The notes under the pieces were generated by a model that saw only the letters and a program-made list of their open reading frames with translations, was not told the DNA's origin and searched no databases. From Bacteroidota bacterium (lineage in GTDB: Bacteria > Bacteroidota > Bacteroidia > Chitinophagales > Chitinophagaceae), in the NCBI GenBank assembly GCA_963169635.1, contig CAUJDL010000075.1, positions 1 to 54,037 on the forward strand: DNA of 54,037 nt, read 5' to 3'. A program made the translations under genes and the position numbers. Shown here in pieces: positions 19,044 to 28,857 of the stretch; positions within the stretch are counted from its first letter, which is position 1; each line of letters starts with the position of its first letter.

Positions 19044-19568
19044 TTATTTTACTGATTGATGTGGTAATCTTTTCAAGAGCCAAAGTAAAGCATAAACTGC
19101 TATGAATAATGCTATATAATTTAATATTTTAAAGAATAATAAATAAGGTGTATAAAATAAGATACCTGCTGTATGATGGTTAATAATTAAGTTTTGAAAT
19201 AAATCAACCACTACATCCCATTGTAATAAAATAAGTAAAATAATAGTTAGCCATTTATTTGCTGCTAATTTTTTAAACAAAAACAAATAAGGCAAAACTA
19301 TTAGTAAAATAAATTTTATTTGAAACCAAGAAATTTCAATTGGTTGGTTTTTTATATTATCTGTTAATGGAATATTTAAAGATAATGTCCATTGAATTAA
19401 TTGATAAAATTTATACAACAAATACCAACTATAAATAATTAATAAATGATTACTAACAGCAATAAGCTGATAAATTGTTGGCTGATATTTTTTATTACCT
19501 ACAAAATAAGTTAATAATAAAAAAGGTATAGAACAAGCATAGGCAACATTTATAAAAGCAAAAAACAT
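19044..19568 (-). CDS. Membrane protein of unknown function (174 residues)
   Basis: A very hydrophobic protein with four or five predicted membrane spans and a short charged C-terminus (LKRLPHQSVK). I recognise no family. It is packed between dnaE (4 nt upstream) and the methyltransferase (3 nt downstream), so it is surely cotranscribed and probably translationally coupled. Residues such as Asp in the span QWDVVVDLF and the NHHTAG loop could matter functionally, but that is a guess. Confidence 0.7.
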   Translation of the reverse strand: MFFAFINVAYACSIPFLLLTYFVGNKKYQPTIYQLIAVSNHLLIIYSWYLLYKFYQLIQWTLSLNIPLTDNIKNQPIEISWFQIKFILLIVLPYLFLFKKLAANKWLTIILLILLQWDVVVDLFQNLIINHHTAGILFYTPYLLFFKILNYIALFIAVYALLWLLKRLPHQSVK

Positions 19569-19572
19569 AATA

Positions 19573-22500
19573 CTAATTTTTCAGATCTACTTTTACATCA
19601 ATATTATTGACATCGTGAATAAACTGAATTAAATTATCATTAATTCTAAATCTTTTTTCTTTAGATAAAAGTGATATTTCAATATTATTATAAATGTCTA
19701 AAATTTTAAAGTTGATAGAACTATCGCCAATATTTTCTTTAATATTATTAGCAAGAAAATCTATTAATTCATTGGTTATATTTTCTGGCTGAATAGTAAG
19801 CTCAATATTTTTTGTTAGCATTTCTTTGGTACTTTCTAAAAGTGTCATTCGTTCTACTTTTAAATCATATTTACCTTCTTTCCAGCTTTCTTTAAAGTAG
19901 CCCATGATAAAAATACATTTACCAACTTCAAAATAGTTCTGATATTTTATATAATCATCGCTCCAAAAAAATATTTCTGTTTTGCTTGAGTAATCTTCAA
20001 TGGTTAATACACCAAAGCTTTTATTACCTTTAGTGAGCCCTTGTTTTACTTTTGTAATTAAACCTGCAATATGTAATAAACTATTATTTTGAGCTTGAAT
20101 TAATGTACTACTTTCTTTTATTACATTAAAATCGGCAATGTCTCTTATTTTATAATGTGTAAGCTCAAACTTAAAATTATCTAAAGGATGTCCACTAATA
20201 AAAATGCCTGTAACTTCTTTTTCCAAATCTAGTTTTTCAATTAAAGGCCACTCTTCACAATTAGGAATGGTAGGTATTGGTACTTCAATTTGCTCTGTTA
20301 AATCGCCAAATAAAGTGTTGGCATTTTTTTCAATTGTTGATGCATTTAATTGAGCATAGTTAATTATTTTTTCTAAGCCAGTAGTTTTATCTCCATCTGG
20401 TATATAAAAATATTGGGCTCTGTGCAATTCAGTAAAACTATCAAAAGTGCCACTGTAAATAAGGCTTTCTAAAGATTTTTTATTAACGGCTCTTTTATTT
20501 ACTCTTTTAATAAAATTAAAAATACTAGTAAATGCACCATTTAAATTTCTTTCTTCAATTATCGTTTCTATAGCATTTTCTCCAACACCTTTAATACCAC
20601 CAAATCCAAATCTAATTTCTCCTTTTTTATTGGGCGAAAAACCTTTGAAGCTTTCATTAATATCTGGTCCAAGCACTTTTATACTCATATCTTTACATAC
20701 TTCCATGAAATCTCTAATTTTATCTATGCTTCCTGCATAGTTTAAAACAGCACTCATATACTCACTAGGATAATGAGCTTTAAGATAGGCAGTTTGAAAA
20801 GCAACTACAGCATAACATGTAGCATGAGATTTATTAAAAGCATAAGAAGCAAATGCTTCCCAGTCGGTCCATATTTTTTCTAATTTATCTTTCGGATGTC
20901 CATTTTCTTTTCCACCTGCTAAAAATTTAGCTTTCATTTTATCTAACTCTTCTTTTTTCTTTTTACCCATTGCTTTTCTTAATACATCAGCATCGCCTTT
21001 AGAAAAGTTAGCAAGTTTTTGACTTAATAACATTACCTGTTCTTGATAAACTGTAATACCATAAGTTTCTGCTAAATATTCTTCCATTTCTGGTAAGTCG
21101 TAATTAATAGGTTTTAGCCCATGCTTACATGCAATATAATTGGGGATATAAGCTATTGGTCCAGGACGATAAAGAGCAATCATGGCAATAATATCATTAA
21201 ACTTTTCGGGCTTTAAATCTTTTAAATGTTTTTGCATTCCAGGACTTTCAAACTGAAAAGTTCCTTCTGTTTCGCCACGTTGATAAAGTTGATATGTTTT
21301 TTCATCATCTAATGGAATATTGTCTAAATCTATTGCTACATTGTGGTTAATTTTTATAAGTTCTAAGGCATTTTTAAGAATAGATAAAGTTTTTAATCCA
21401 AGAAAATCCATTTTTAAAACACCAGCATTTTCAATAATATTTCCTTCTATTTGTGTAACCCATAAATCAGAGTCTTTTGCTGCAGCTACAGGAATTAATT
21501 CTGTTAAATCTTTTGGTGCAATAATTATACCTGCTGCATGAATTCCTGTATTTCTAATACTACCTTCTAATTTTTCTGCTTCGTGCAAAACATTACTGCT
21601 TTTATCGTTTTTACCTTTTTCATATATTTCTCTTAATTTTTTGGCATTTTCAATATCATCATTTACATAGCCTAATTCTTCTAAACTATTTTTACCTTCT
21701 TTTTTGTATAATGGAGCATGTAAAATTTTATTAAGTTCTGTACCGGGTTTATCACTAACTAATTTTGTAAGAAAAATACTTTCATTTAAAGGTAAATCCA
21801 TTACTCTTGCTACATCTTTAATACTGCTTTTTGCAGCCATTGTACCAAAAGTTACAATTTGTGCTACTTGCGATTTAGTATATTTTTTTACTACATAATC
21901 TATTACTTTTTGTCTGCCTTCATCTTCAAAATCTGTATCAATATCTGGCATTGATTTTCTATCAGGATTTAAAAATCTTTCAAATAATAAATTATATTTT
22001 ATAGGGTCAATATTAGTAATACCAATACAATAAGCAACTACACTTCCTGCAGCACTACCTCTTCCAGGACCTATAAAAACACCCATATCTCTACCAGCTT
22101 TTATAAAATCGCTTACAATTAAAAAGTAACCAGCAAAGCCCATGGTTTTGATAGTAAATAATTCAAAGTCGATACGTTCTTGTGTTGTAGCATCAATTGT
22201 TTCGTATCTTTTTTTTGCACCTTCGTAAGTAAGATGTTTAAGATACTCCCATTGATTATTGATATCTGGTTTAATAATATTTTTTCCAATTACTTCATCT
22301 GTTGTATGTATTTGAAAAGATGGAGGAATAGGAAATGCAGGAAGTAAAATATCTTTTTCTAATTTTAAAACTTCTACTTTATCTACAATTTCATTAGTGT
22401 TATCAATACTTTCAGGAATATCTTTAAAAAGATTAGTCATTTCCTGTGTTGTTTTAAAATAAAACTGATCGTTAGGAAATTTAAATCTTTTGTTTTTTAT

Positions 22501-23280
22501 AGCTAAATCATCATTTACAATATCATCAAAACCTGGTGTAGCTTGTTTTTCTCCTGTATTAATACAAAGTAAAATATCATGAGCATTATAATCATCTTTA
22601 TCTACATAATGACTATCATTAGTTGCAATAACTTTTACTTGATATTTTTTAGCAAATTTTAATAAGGTTTCATTTAGTTTAATTTGCTCTTGCATATTAT
22701 GGCGTTGCAACTCTATATAATAATCATCTCCAAAAATATCTAACCACCACTTAAATTCTTTTTCTGCTTCTTCTTCAGATTTGTTTAAAATAGTTTGAGG
22801 TACATAAGCACCAATACAACAAGTAGTAGCAATTAAACCTTCATGATATTGAAGAATTAATTCTTTATCTATTCTAGGATATTTGCTATACATACCTTCT
22901 AAATAACCTAAAGAAGTAAGCTTAATTAAATTTTGATAACCAATTTCATTTTTTGCTAATAATACCTGATGATAGCGATCGTCTTTTTCTGGTTTTGTAA
23001 ATGATTTAATATGTCGGTCTTTAACTACATAAAATTCGCAGCCAACAATAGGTTTTACAATAGGTGTTTTTATTTCATTTCCATTAGCGTCTTTACCTAT
23101 CACTTTTGTTTTTTTCCATGCTTCTGCCACAAAAGAAAATGCACCAAACATATTACCATGATCAGTAATGGCTAATGCTGGCATATTATCGTTTAATGCT
23201 TTTTTATATAAACCTTTAATAGATGCAGCACCATCTAATAACGAATATTGAGTATGTACATGTAAATGAGAAAAAAGCAT
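19573..23280 (-). CDS. dnaE: DNA polymerase III subunit alpha
   Basis: The replicative polymerase (1235 residues from this start). Seen in order: N-terminal PHP domain (FSHLHVHTQYSLLDG and ITDHGNMFGA), palm motifs GPGRGSAAGSVVAY and FERFLNPDRKSMPDIDTDFED with the catalytic DID (about residue 443), YQEQVMLLSQ, ARKAMGKKK-like region, GIKGVGENAIE helix-hairpin-helix near 880, and the OB fold (LLHIAGLITKVKQ). An upstream in-frame ATG at 23307 would add nine lysine/asparagine-rich residues; MLFSHLHVHTQYS is the conserved start, so 23280 is preferred. It leads a unit with a membrane protein and methyltransferase. Confidence 0.97.
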   Translation of the reverse strand: MLFSHLHVHTQYSLLDGAASIKGLYKKALNDNMPALAITDHGNMFGAFSFVAEAWKKTKVIGKDANGNEIKTPIVKPIVGCEFYVVKDRHIKSFTKPEKDDRYHQVLLAKNEIGYQNLIKLTSLGYLEGMYSKYPRIDKELILQYHEGLIATTCCIGAYVPQTILNKSEEEAEKEFKWWLDIFGDDYYIELQRHNMQEQIKLNETLLKFAKKYQVKVIATNDSHYVDKDDYNAHDILLCINTGEKQATPGFDDIVNDDLAIKNKRFKFPNDQFYFKTTQEMTNLFKDIPESIDNTNEIVDKVEVLKLEKDILLPAFPIPPSFQIHTTDEVIGKNIIKPDINNQWEYLKHLTYEGAKKRYETIDATTQERIDFELFTIKTMGFAGYFLIVSDFIKAGRDMGVFIGPGRGSAAGSVVAYCIGITNIDPIKYNLLFERFLNPDRKSMPDIDTDFEDEGRQKVIDYVVKKYTKSQVAQIVTFGTMAAKSSIKDVARVMDLPLNESIFLTKLVSDKPGTELNKILHAPLYKKEGKNSLEELGYVNDDIENAKKLREIYEKGKNDKSSNVLHEAEKLEGSIRNTGIHAAGIIIAPKDLTELIPVAAAKDSDLWVTQIEGNIIENAGVLKMDFLGLKTLSILKNALELIKINHNVAIDLDNIPLDDEKTYQLYQRGETEGTFQFESPGMQKHLKDLKPEKFNDIIAMIALYRPGPIAYIPNYIACKHGLKPINYDLPEMEEYLAETYGITVYQEQVMLLSQKLANFSKGDADVLRKAMGKKKKEELDKMKAKFLAGGKENGHPKDKLEKIWTDWEAFASYAFNKSHATCYAVVAFQTAYLKAHYPSEYMSAVLNYAGSIDKIRDFMEVCKDMSIKVLGPDINESFKGFSPNKKGEIRFGFGGIKGVGENAIETIIEERNLNGAFTSIFNFIKRVNKRAVNKKSLESLIYSGTFDSFTELHRAQYFYIPDGDKTTGLEKIINYAQLNASTIEKNANTLFGDLTEQIEVPIPTIPNCEEWPLIEKLDLEKEVTGIFISGHPLDNFKFELTHYKIRDIADFNVIKESSTLIQAQNNSLLHIAGLITKVKQGLTKGNKSFGVLTIEDYSSKTEIFFWSDDYIKYQNYFEVGKCIFIMGYFKESWKEGKYDLKVERMTLLESTKEMLTKNIELTIQPENITNELIDFLANNIKENIGDSSINFKILDIYNNIEISLLSKEKRFRINDNLIQFIHDVNNIDVKVDLKN

Positions 23281-23443
23281 ATTGATATTAATATTTTTAT
23301 CTTTCAAAAGCTAATGAATACTTTTTATATGTTCATTTATTGCTAATTTTTAAGTAGAAAAAATGTGTTATTGCTTTTATGAAAAGATATTTTTTTAGAA
23401 TTGTTCAAATATCGTTTTTGTATGCTTTTTTTAAGTATTTCAG

Positions 23444-23452
23444 TTATCCACA
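23444..23452 (+). promoter_or_regulatory. Perfect DnaA-box sequence in the dnaE/NlpC divergent intergenic region
   Basis: The nonamer TTATCCACA matches the classical DnaA box exactly. It lies 164 nt upstream of the dnaE start and 88 nt upstream of the NlpC/P60 start. One nonamer is expected about once by chance in this much A+T-rich DNA on both strands, and no second box is near, so this is only a candidate regulatory site and not an origin. The rest of the 259-bp gap holds no recognisable gene. Confidence 0.3.
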
Positions 23453-23539
23453 AATTAATTAAACTGAAAAGAATGTTAAAAAGTTTTGCAGAAACTTGAA
23501 ACTTTAGGTAAAGAAGGGTTAATTTGCATCTATCAGATA

Positions 23540-24310
23540 ATGAAAAAACAAAATCTAATATTATCATTAGTAGCTATTGCTATACTTACAAGTTGTAAAT
23601 CTATACAAACACTTGCTTCTAAAGATGTATCATCTGCCAATACTAAGCAATATGCAACGAAACAAAATAATCATGTTTCATTTATAGAAAATATAGAAGT
23701 AACACCAGGCTCTGTAGTTACCTCTAAGCATAAAACAATTAATACATCTAAAACTACTAAAGCAAAGTATGATAAGCAGCATACAGAAACAGAAACACAA
23801 ACTGTAACTTATACAAAAGCTAATACTAGTTTAGAAAATTCTTCTATTGAAAATGCAGATTATTTACAATTAAAATATGCTGTAAGATTAGATGCAACAG
23901 TAGAAAAATTGAATAATTTAACTCTTTTGCAAAACATTGAAAAATGGTGGGGTACAAGATATTGTTTAGGAGGTAGTACAGATAAATGTATTGATTGTTC
24001 TGCATTTACACAAGCTATTGCTACTGATGTTTATGGTACAAGTTTGCCAAGAACATCTCAAGAACAATATAACTTTTCAGAAAAAATTGCAACAGATGAT
24101 TTGCAAGAAGGCGATTTAGTATTTTTTCATACAGGTGGTAGAAGAAAAAGAATATCTCATGTAGGCTTTTACATTTTGAATAATAAGTTTGTACATGCTT
24201 CTAGTAGTAATGGTGTAATGATTAGCGATTTGAATGATAGCTATTGGAAAAATAGATATAAAGGAGCAGGAAGAATTAAAAAGAATAGCAATAGCATTAG
24301 TAAACACTAA
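23540..24310 (+). CDS. C40 (NlpC/P60) peptidase lipoprotein
   Basis: From the inner ATG the protein has 256 residues. It begins with a lipoprotein signal ending LTSC (lipid Cys19), then about 100 residues of low-complexity Thr/Lys/Glu-rich linker, then an NlpC/P60 domain that cleaves peptidoglycan stem peptides. The catalytic triad is visible: Cys153 in CIDCSAFTQ, His207 in RISHVGFYI and His219 in FVHASSSNG. The frame is open to 23486 upstream, but those residues are unlike a signal peptide and the inner start gives a textbook lipoprotein. It is divergent from dnaE. Confidence 0.9.
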   Translation: MKKQNLILSLVAIAILTSCKSIQTLASKDVSSANTKQYATKQNNHVSFIENIEVTPGSVVTSKHKTINTSKTTKAKYDKQHTETETQTVTYTKANTSLENSSIENADYLQLKYAVRLDATVEKLNNLTLLQNIEKWWGTRYCLGGSTDKCIDCSAFTQAIATDVYGTSLPRTSQEQYNFSEKIATDDLQEGDLVFFHTGGRRKRISHVGFYILNNKFVHASSSNGVMISDLNDSYWKNRYKGAGRIKKNSNSISKH

Positions 24311-24318
24311 TTAAATTC

Positions 24319-26049
24319 TCATCTATTTACTTTTTCAACTGTTATATAATACAGTTTAGATAAGTTTTCTATTTCTTTTATTATTGTTTGGTTTGCTTGT
24401 ATTGTATTGCTTTTACCATTTTCATCAAAAATTATTTTAGTTGTATTATTATTTAGCCATAATGGTAAATTAAAACCTTTTATACAATTAGTGTATTGAA
24501 AAGAAATTGTTTTATTATCTGCTGCAATACGATAATTTAATGTAGGTATTTGTGTAGTTCTTAAATATTGATCTAATACTTTTTGAAAATTAAATCCAGC
24601 TTTAGAATTGATATAATTTTCTATTTGTTTTGTTGTTACTGTTTTATGATAAAACTTTTTTGTTAACCCATGTAATAAGTTTCTAAATTTTTTATCATTA
24701 TTTATAGCATGACGAATTGTGTGAATCATGTTGCTTCCTTTATCGTACATATCACTACTTCCTTCATTATTTACACCATAATATCCAATAATAGGTTTAT
24801 CGTTTCTAATATTTTTTCTTTGTCCATAATTGTATTCATTAGCAGCTTGTTTACCAAAAAAATATTCGGTATATAAAGTTTCGCTGTAGGTGGTAAAACT
24901 TTCGTGTATCCACATATCAGCAATATCTTTAGCAGTAATATTATTGCCAAACCATTCATGTCCACTTTCGTGTATAATAATAAAATCCCATTTTAAACCC
25001 CATCCTGTATTACCACTTCTATCAGTGCCTAAATAACCATTTTTAAAATTGTTGCCATAAGCAATTGCACTTTGATGTTCCATGCCTAAATGTGGTGCTT
25101 CTATTAGCTGATAACCATCTTCATAAAATGGATATGCACCAAACCAATATTCAAAAGCATGCAACATTGGTTTTACTTGTTTAAACTGTTCTTTAGCTTT
25201 ATTTACATTTTCTTCTAACACCCAAAAGTTAATAGATAATTCTCCTTTCATACCTATTAAAGTGTCTGTAAAATTTTTATACTTTCCTATGTAAGGAATA
25301 ATGCAATAACTATTTATTGGATTTTTAACACGCCAAGTATATGCTGTTAAATTTGTATTAGTTAATTTTTTTAGTTCAATTAATTTACCATTACCAATAG
25401 CAACTAAACTGTCTGGTACTACTATTTTTAAAGTTGCACCATTATCAGGTTCATCACTTTGATGATCTTTGCAAGGAAACCATGCACTTGCTCCTAAACC
25501 TTGTACAGCAACACTTACAAAAGGATTTCCTTGATAATCTTTTTTCCAAATCCATCCACCATCCCAAGGTGGTGTTTTTGCTTCTTTAGGTTTTCCATGA
25601 TAGTAAATAGTTATACTAAATATGTCGCCAATTTGTTTTGTTTCATTTAATGTTACTAATACAATATTTTCTTTTTGTTGAAATTGATAATTGTGTTGTA
25701 TTGTAGGTAATGATTCTTTCATACCATTTACCACTTTAAAATAATTTCCTTTACTAATAATTTTATCTACTATTAATGGTTGTTGTAAATCTAATTGTAA
25801 AATATTTCCTTTACTAATTGCTGTAGCATTAATAGTTACAGCACCTGAAATTTCTTTATTAATAATATCTGGTGTTACTGTAATGTCGTAATATAACACA
25901 TTCCACCAACTTCTATTTTCATTTAAGCTGCCACGTAATGTATCTGCATGTGTAAATGTAGGTTTGTTAGTTAATAGCTGTGCATGTAATGTTGTAAAAC
26001 TTATATAACACAACAGTATTAAACTTATCGTAATAATTTTTTTATTCAT
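24319..26049 (-). CDS. M1-family zinc aminopeptidase, secreted
   Basis: The 576-residue protein has a signal peptide (cleavage after LHA, about residue 23) and the M1 architecture: an N-terminal saddle-shaped beta domain, the substrate-binding LGMEHQSAIAYG (variant of GxMEN, residues 321-331), zinc motif HESGH (His360, Glu361, His364) and third ligand Glu383 in IHESFTTYSE. The conserved tyrosine that stabilises the transition state is probably in the YDKGSNMIHTIR block. It lacks the large C-terminal helical domain of PepN, as is usual for the short Bacteroidota secreted forms. It should trim peptides in the periplasm. Confidence 0.92.
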   Translation of the reverse strand: MNKKIITISLILLCYISFTTLHAQLLTNKPTFTHADTLRGSLNENRSWWNVLYYDITVTPDIINKEISGAVTINATAISKGNILQLDLQQPLIVDKIISKGNYFKVVNGMKESLPTIQHNYQFQQKENIVLVTLNETKQIGDIFSITIYYHGKPKEAKTPPWDGGWIWKKDYQGNPFVSVAVQGLGASAWFPCKDHQSDEPDNGATLKIVVPDSLVAIGNGKLIELKKLTNTNLTAYTWRVKNPINSYCIIPYIGKYKNFTDTLIGMKGELSINFWVLEENVNKAKEQFKQVKPMLHAFEYWFGAYPFYEDGYQLIEAPHLGMEHQSAIAYGNNFKNGYLGTDRSGNTGWGLKWDFIIIHESGHEWFGNNITAKDIADMWIHESFTTYSETLYTEYFFGKQAANEYNYGQRKNIRNDKPIIGYYGVNNEGSSDMYDKGSNMIHTIRHAINNDKKFRNLLHGLTKKFYHKTVTTKQIENYINSKAGFNFQKVLDQYLRTTQIPTLNYRIAADNKTISFQYTNCIKGFNLPLWLNNNTTKIIFDENGKSNTIQANQTIIKEIENLSKLYYITVEKVNR

Positions 26050-26131
26050 TAAATTAGTTTAAACAATTGAATAGAGAATATATTTTATCATTTATTTTTA
26101 TCCAAGTTTTAAAATTAAGATATTCGGGCAA

Positions 26132-27772
26132 ATGAATATTCAACAAAATGATAAAAAATATTGGACTCACTATATATTCTTAATATGTATAGCAAGTTTA
26201 TTTATTCATTGCACACAAGCTAATCATAAAGCCAAAAAAGTTTTTACGTATAATGAAACATCTGGTATTACAACGTTAGACCCTGCATTTGCAAAAAATC
26301 AAAGTATTATGTGGGCTGTACATCAATTGTATAATACTTTGGTAGAAATAGATAGCAACTTACAAATAATACCATCTATTGCAAAAAGTTGGCAAATTAG
26401 TAATGATAGAAAAGTATATACATTTCATTTAAGAACTGATGTTTTTTTTCATGATAATATAGCTTTTAAAAATAGTAAAGGAAGAAGATTGATTGCAGCA
26501 GATATAGTGTATAGCTTACAAAGAATTGTAGATAAACAAACAGCAAGTAGTGGTGCTTGGATTTTTAATAATAGGATAGATACTATTGCACCTTTTGTAG
26601 CATTAAACGACTCAACTTTTCAACTTAAACTGTTAAAACCTTTTCATCCAATATTGGGTATATTAAGTATGCAATATTGTAGTATAGTACCTAAAGAAGT
26701 AGTAGAAAAATTTGGCAAAGATTTTAGAAATAATCCTTGTGGCACAGGTCCATTTAAATTTTTTATGTGGCAAGAAGGTCAAGCTTTGGTTTTGCATAAA
26801 AATGAACATTATTGGCAAAAAGATGTACAAGGAAATCAATTACCAAAATTAGATGCAGTTAAAATAACTTTCTTTGATAATAAAGCCACAGAATTTTTAC
26901 AATTTAGGCAAGGCAAACTAAGTTTTATAAATGATATAGATGCAAGTTTTAAAGATGAAGTTTTAACCAAAGCTGGTACACTTAGACAAGAATGGAAAAA
27001 TAAATTACAACTTAATAAACATGCTTATCTAAATACAGAATATTTAGGCATTTTAATGGATACAACAAATACACTTGTAAAAAATTCTCCTTTAAAAATA
27101 AAAGCAATTAGACAAGCCATTAATTATGCAATTAATAAAAATCAGTTAATGATGTATTTACGCAACAGCATAGGCTTTGCAGCAGAAAGTGGTTTTGTGC
27201 CTTATGGTTTACCTAATTATCATACATCTAATTTAAAAGGTTATCAATACAATCCTACAAAAGCAAAACAACTTTTGCAACAAGCAGGTTATCATCAACA
27301 ATCTGTAGCAATTAAATTATTAACCATTCCTATTTATGCAGATATAGCAAGTTTTATTGCAAAGCAATGCGAAGATGTAGGTTTAAAAATACAAGTAGAA
27401 GTTGTACAAAAAAGTTTGTTGTTAGAGCAAACAGCCAAAAGTACAGCAGCTTTTTTTAGAGGTAGTTGGATAGCAGATTATCCTGATGCAGAAAATTATT
27501 TAGCCGTATTTTATAGTAAAAATCCTGCACCACCCAACTATACAAGATTTAAAAATTTGCAATACGATAAATTGTACGAACAAGCATTGCAAGAAACCAA
27601 TGATAGTACACGTTTGGCACTATATAAAGCAATGGATAAAATTATTATTGAAGAAGCTCCTATTGTACCTATTTGGTACGATATGGCTATACATTTAGTC
27701 AATAATCAAGTAAAAGGTTTAAAACCCAATGCACTAAATTTATTAGAGTTAAGAAATGTAGATATTCAATAG
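26132..27772 (+). CDS. Oligopeptide ABC transporter substrate-binding lipoprotein (SBP_bac_5 family)
   Basis: The 546-residue protein has an N-terminal hydrophobic segment with a lipobox-like FIHC (Cys27), then the family 5 extracellular solute-binding fold: TLDPAFAKNQSIMWAVHQLYNTLVE, SWQISNDRKVYTFHLRTDVFFHD, NPCGTGPFKFFMW, KAIRQAINYAINK and WIADYPDAENYL. Relatives bind peptides (DppA/OppA). No permease or ATPase gene is adjacent. The neighbouring secreted M1 peptidase on the other strand could feed it peptides, but that is inference. Confidence 0.9.
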   Translation: MNIQQNDKKYWTHYIFLICIASLFIHCTQANHKAKKVFTYNETSGITTLDPAFAKNQSIMWAVHQLYNTLVEIDSNLQIIPSIAKSWQISNDRKVYTFHLRTDVFFHDNIAFKNSKGRRLIAADIVYSLQRIVDKQTASSGAWIFNNRIDTIAPFVALNDSTFQLKLLKPFHPILGILSMQYCSIVPKEVVEKFGKDFRNNPCGTGPFKFFMWQEGQALVLHKNEHYWQKDVQGNQLPKLDAVKITFFDNKATEFLQFRQGKLSFINDIDASFKDEVLTKAGTLRQEWKNKLQLNKHAYLNTEYLGILMDTTNTLVKNSPLKIKAIRQAINYAINKNQLMMYLRNSIGFAAESGFVPYGLPNYHTSNLKGYQYNPTKAKQLLQQAGYHQQSVAIKLLTIPIYADIASFIAKQCEDVGLKIQVEVVQKSLLLEQTAKSTAAFFRGSWIADYPDAENYLAVFYSKNPAPPNYTRFKNLQYDKLYEQALQETNDSTRLALYKAMDKIIIEEAPIVPIWYDMAIHLVNNQVKGLKPNALNLLELRNVDIQ

Positions 27773-27773
27773 T

Positions 27774-28184
27774 TTAATCACCTTCACAATTACATTCCCA
27801 ATCTGTATTTAAATCAATACAAGTAATTACAGTAACTTCATTATTGCATGGAGAAAAAATAATTCTTAATTTTTGTTTATCCTGACTAACACCTTCTACT
27901 GCATATTTTTTATTACAATCGCTACCTTTTAAATCACTTTTTTGATAATTTATTTTTCCATTCTTTAAAATATAAACAACTTCTCTTTCATCAACTTTTC
28001 TACAATCCATTCTGCAACGTGCATGTTTAGTGTAATTAATATTTGCAGGATTTCTGTTTAAGCCTCTTTGTTTTATATTTACTTCTTTATCTTGAGTAGT
28101 ATTGTTTTTGCTTGTACAGTTTCTAATAATAATTGCAACTACTACTAATATTGTAAGTAGTATATATGGCTTAGCTTTTTTCAT
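27774..28184 (-). CDS. DUF4258-domain membrane-anchored protein
   Basis: The 136-residue protein has one N-terminal membrane segment (residues 5-24) ending near a Cys, then a DUF4258 domain: YTKHARCRMDCRKVDEREVVYILKNG followed by an RIIFSPCNNEVTVITCI strand pair. DUF4258 resembles mRNA-interferase-like folds, but the cysteine-rich exported version here (eight Cys in the mature part) is more likely an extracytoplasmic structural domain. Function unknown. It is 40 nt downstream of the SprT-like gene on the same strand and ends 1 nt from the convergent substrate-binding protein gene. Confidence 0.78.
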   Translation of the reverse strand: MKKAKPYILLTILVVVAIIIRNCTSKNNTTQDKEVNIKQRGLNRNPANINYTKHARCRMDCRKVDEREVVYILKNGKINYQKSDLKGSDCNKKYAVEGVSQDKQKLRIIFSPCNNEVTVITCIDLNTDWECNCEGD

Positions 28185-28224
28185 AATAAAGAATTAAACA
28201 ATTATTTATTGCAAAATACAAAAA

Positions 28225-28857
28225 CTAATCTTTAGGCTCAATAATTTTTACTTCTGCTAATGGGTTAAATAAATAAATTTTACCTGTTGCCATTTCTATA
28301 CATTCAATTCTTTTTCTTCTTTTATTTATTTTCTTAAAAATTTTACCATTATCTGTTGCAAATAAACTGTTGATTGGTATATGCTCTACTGTAATAAAAC
28401 CTTCTTTTTGTTGTGTATTATATTTTCTTAAAACAAGTAATAAAGTAGTTTCTCCATTAGCAGTAGCAGCAGGGTTTACTATATATTTTTGTAATGCTAG
28501 TTCAATATCTGCAGGAAAAATTTTTAGCTGTATAAATTCTTTTAATAATTGGCTATAAAAATATTTCCATTCTTTACCATGTGCAGCAACTTTATTTTTA
28601 AATTGCTCGTAAGTAAGTAAATGAGCAAGTTCGTGTAAAAGTGTAATTAAAAATTCGTATTTATTTAAATTGCCATTAACAGATATTTTATGATTACCTG
28701 TAATTCCAGCATGACGATAATCGCCTAAAATAGTTTTTCTTTTTTTGGTAACAGTTAAGTGTACTTTATATTGATGAATAATAGCTACAACAGGTTCAAA
28801 ACTTTTATCAGGTAAAAAATTGGCCAAAGCCTGCAAAGGATGCTCAATTATTGGCAT
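28225..28857 (-). CDS. SprT-like zinc metallopeptidase-domain protein
   Basis: The 210-residue protein carries an SprT/Spartan-like domain: LLHELAH (His75, Glu76, His79) followed by AAHGKEWKYFYSQLL with the third His93. The zinc-ribbon half seen in E. coli SprT is absent; instead a basic C-terminal segment (KKINKRRKRIECIE) follows. Spartan proteases cleave DNA-protein crosslinks, but for bacterial SprT-like proteins the substrate is uncertain. Its start codon lies 14 nt inside the preceding AtpI-like gene, so translation of the two is probably coupled. Confidence 0.86.
   Translation of the reverse strand: MPIIEHPLQALANFLPDKSFEPVVAIIHQYKVHLTVTKKRKTILGDYRHAGITGNHKISVNGNLNKYEFLITLLHELAHLLTYEQFKNKVAAHGKEWKYFYSQLLKEFIQLKIFPADIELALQKYIVNPAATANGETTLLLVLRKYNTQQKEGFITVEHIPINSLFATDNGKIFKKINKRRKRIECIEMATGKIYLFNPLAEVKIIEPKD

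Noticed and set aside
23343..23567. Minus-strand frame of 74 codons upstream of dnaE
   Set aside because: It is Leu/Lys/Ser-rich with no recognisable pattern and overlaps both the dnaE upstream region and the start of the NlpC/P60 lipoprotein gene.
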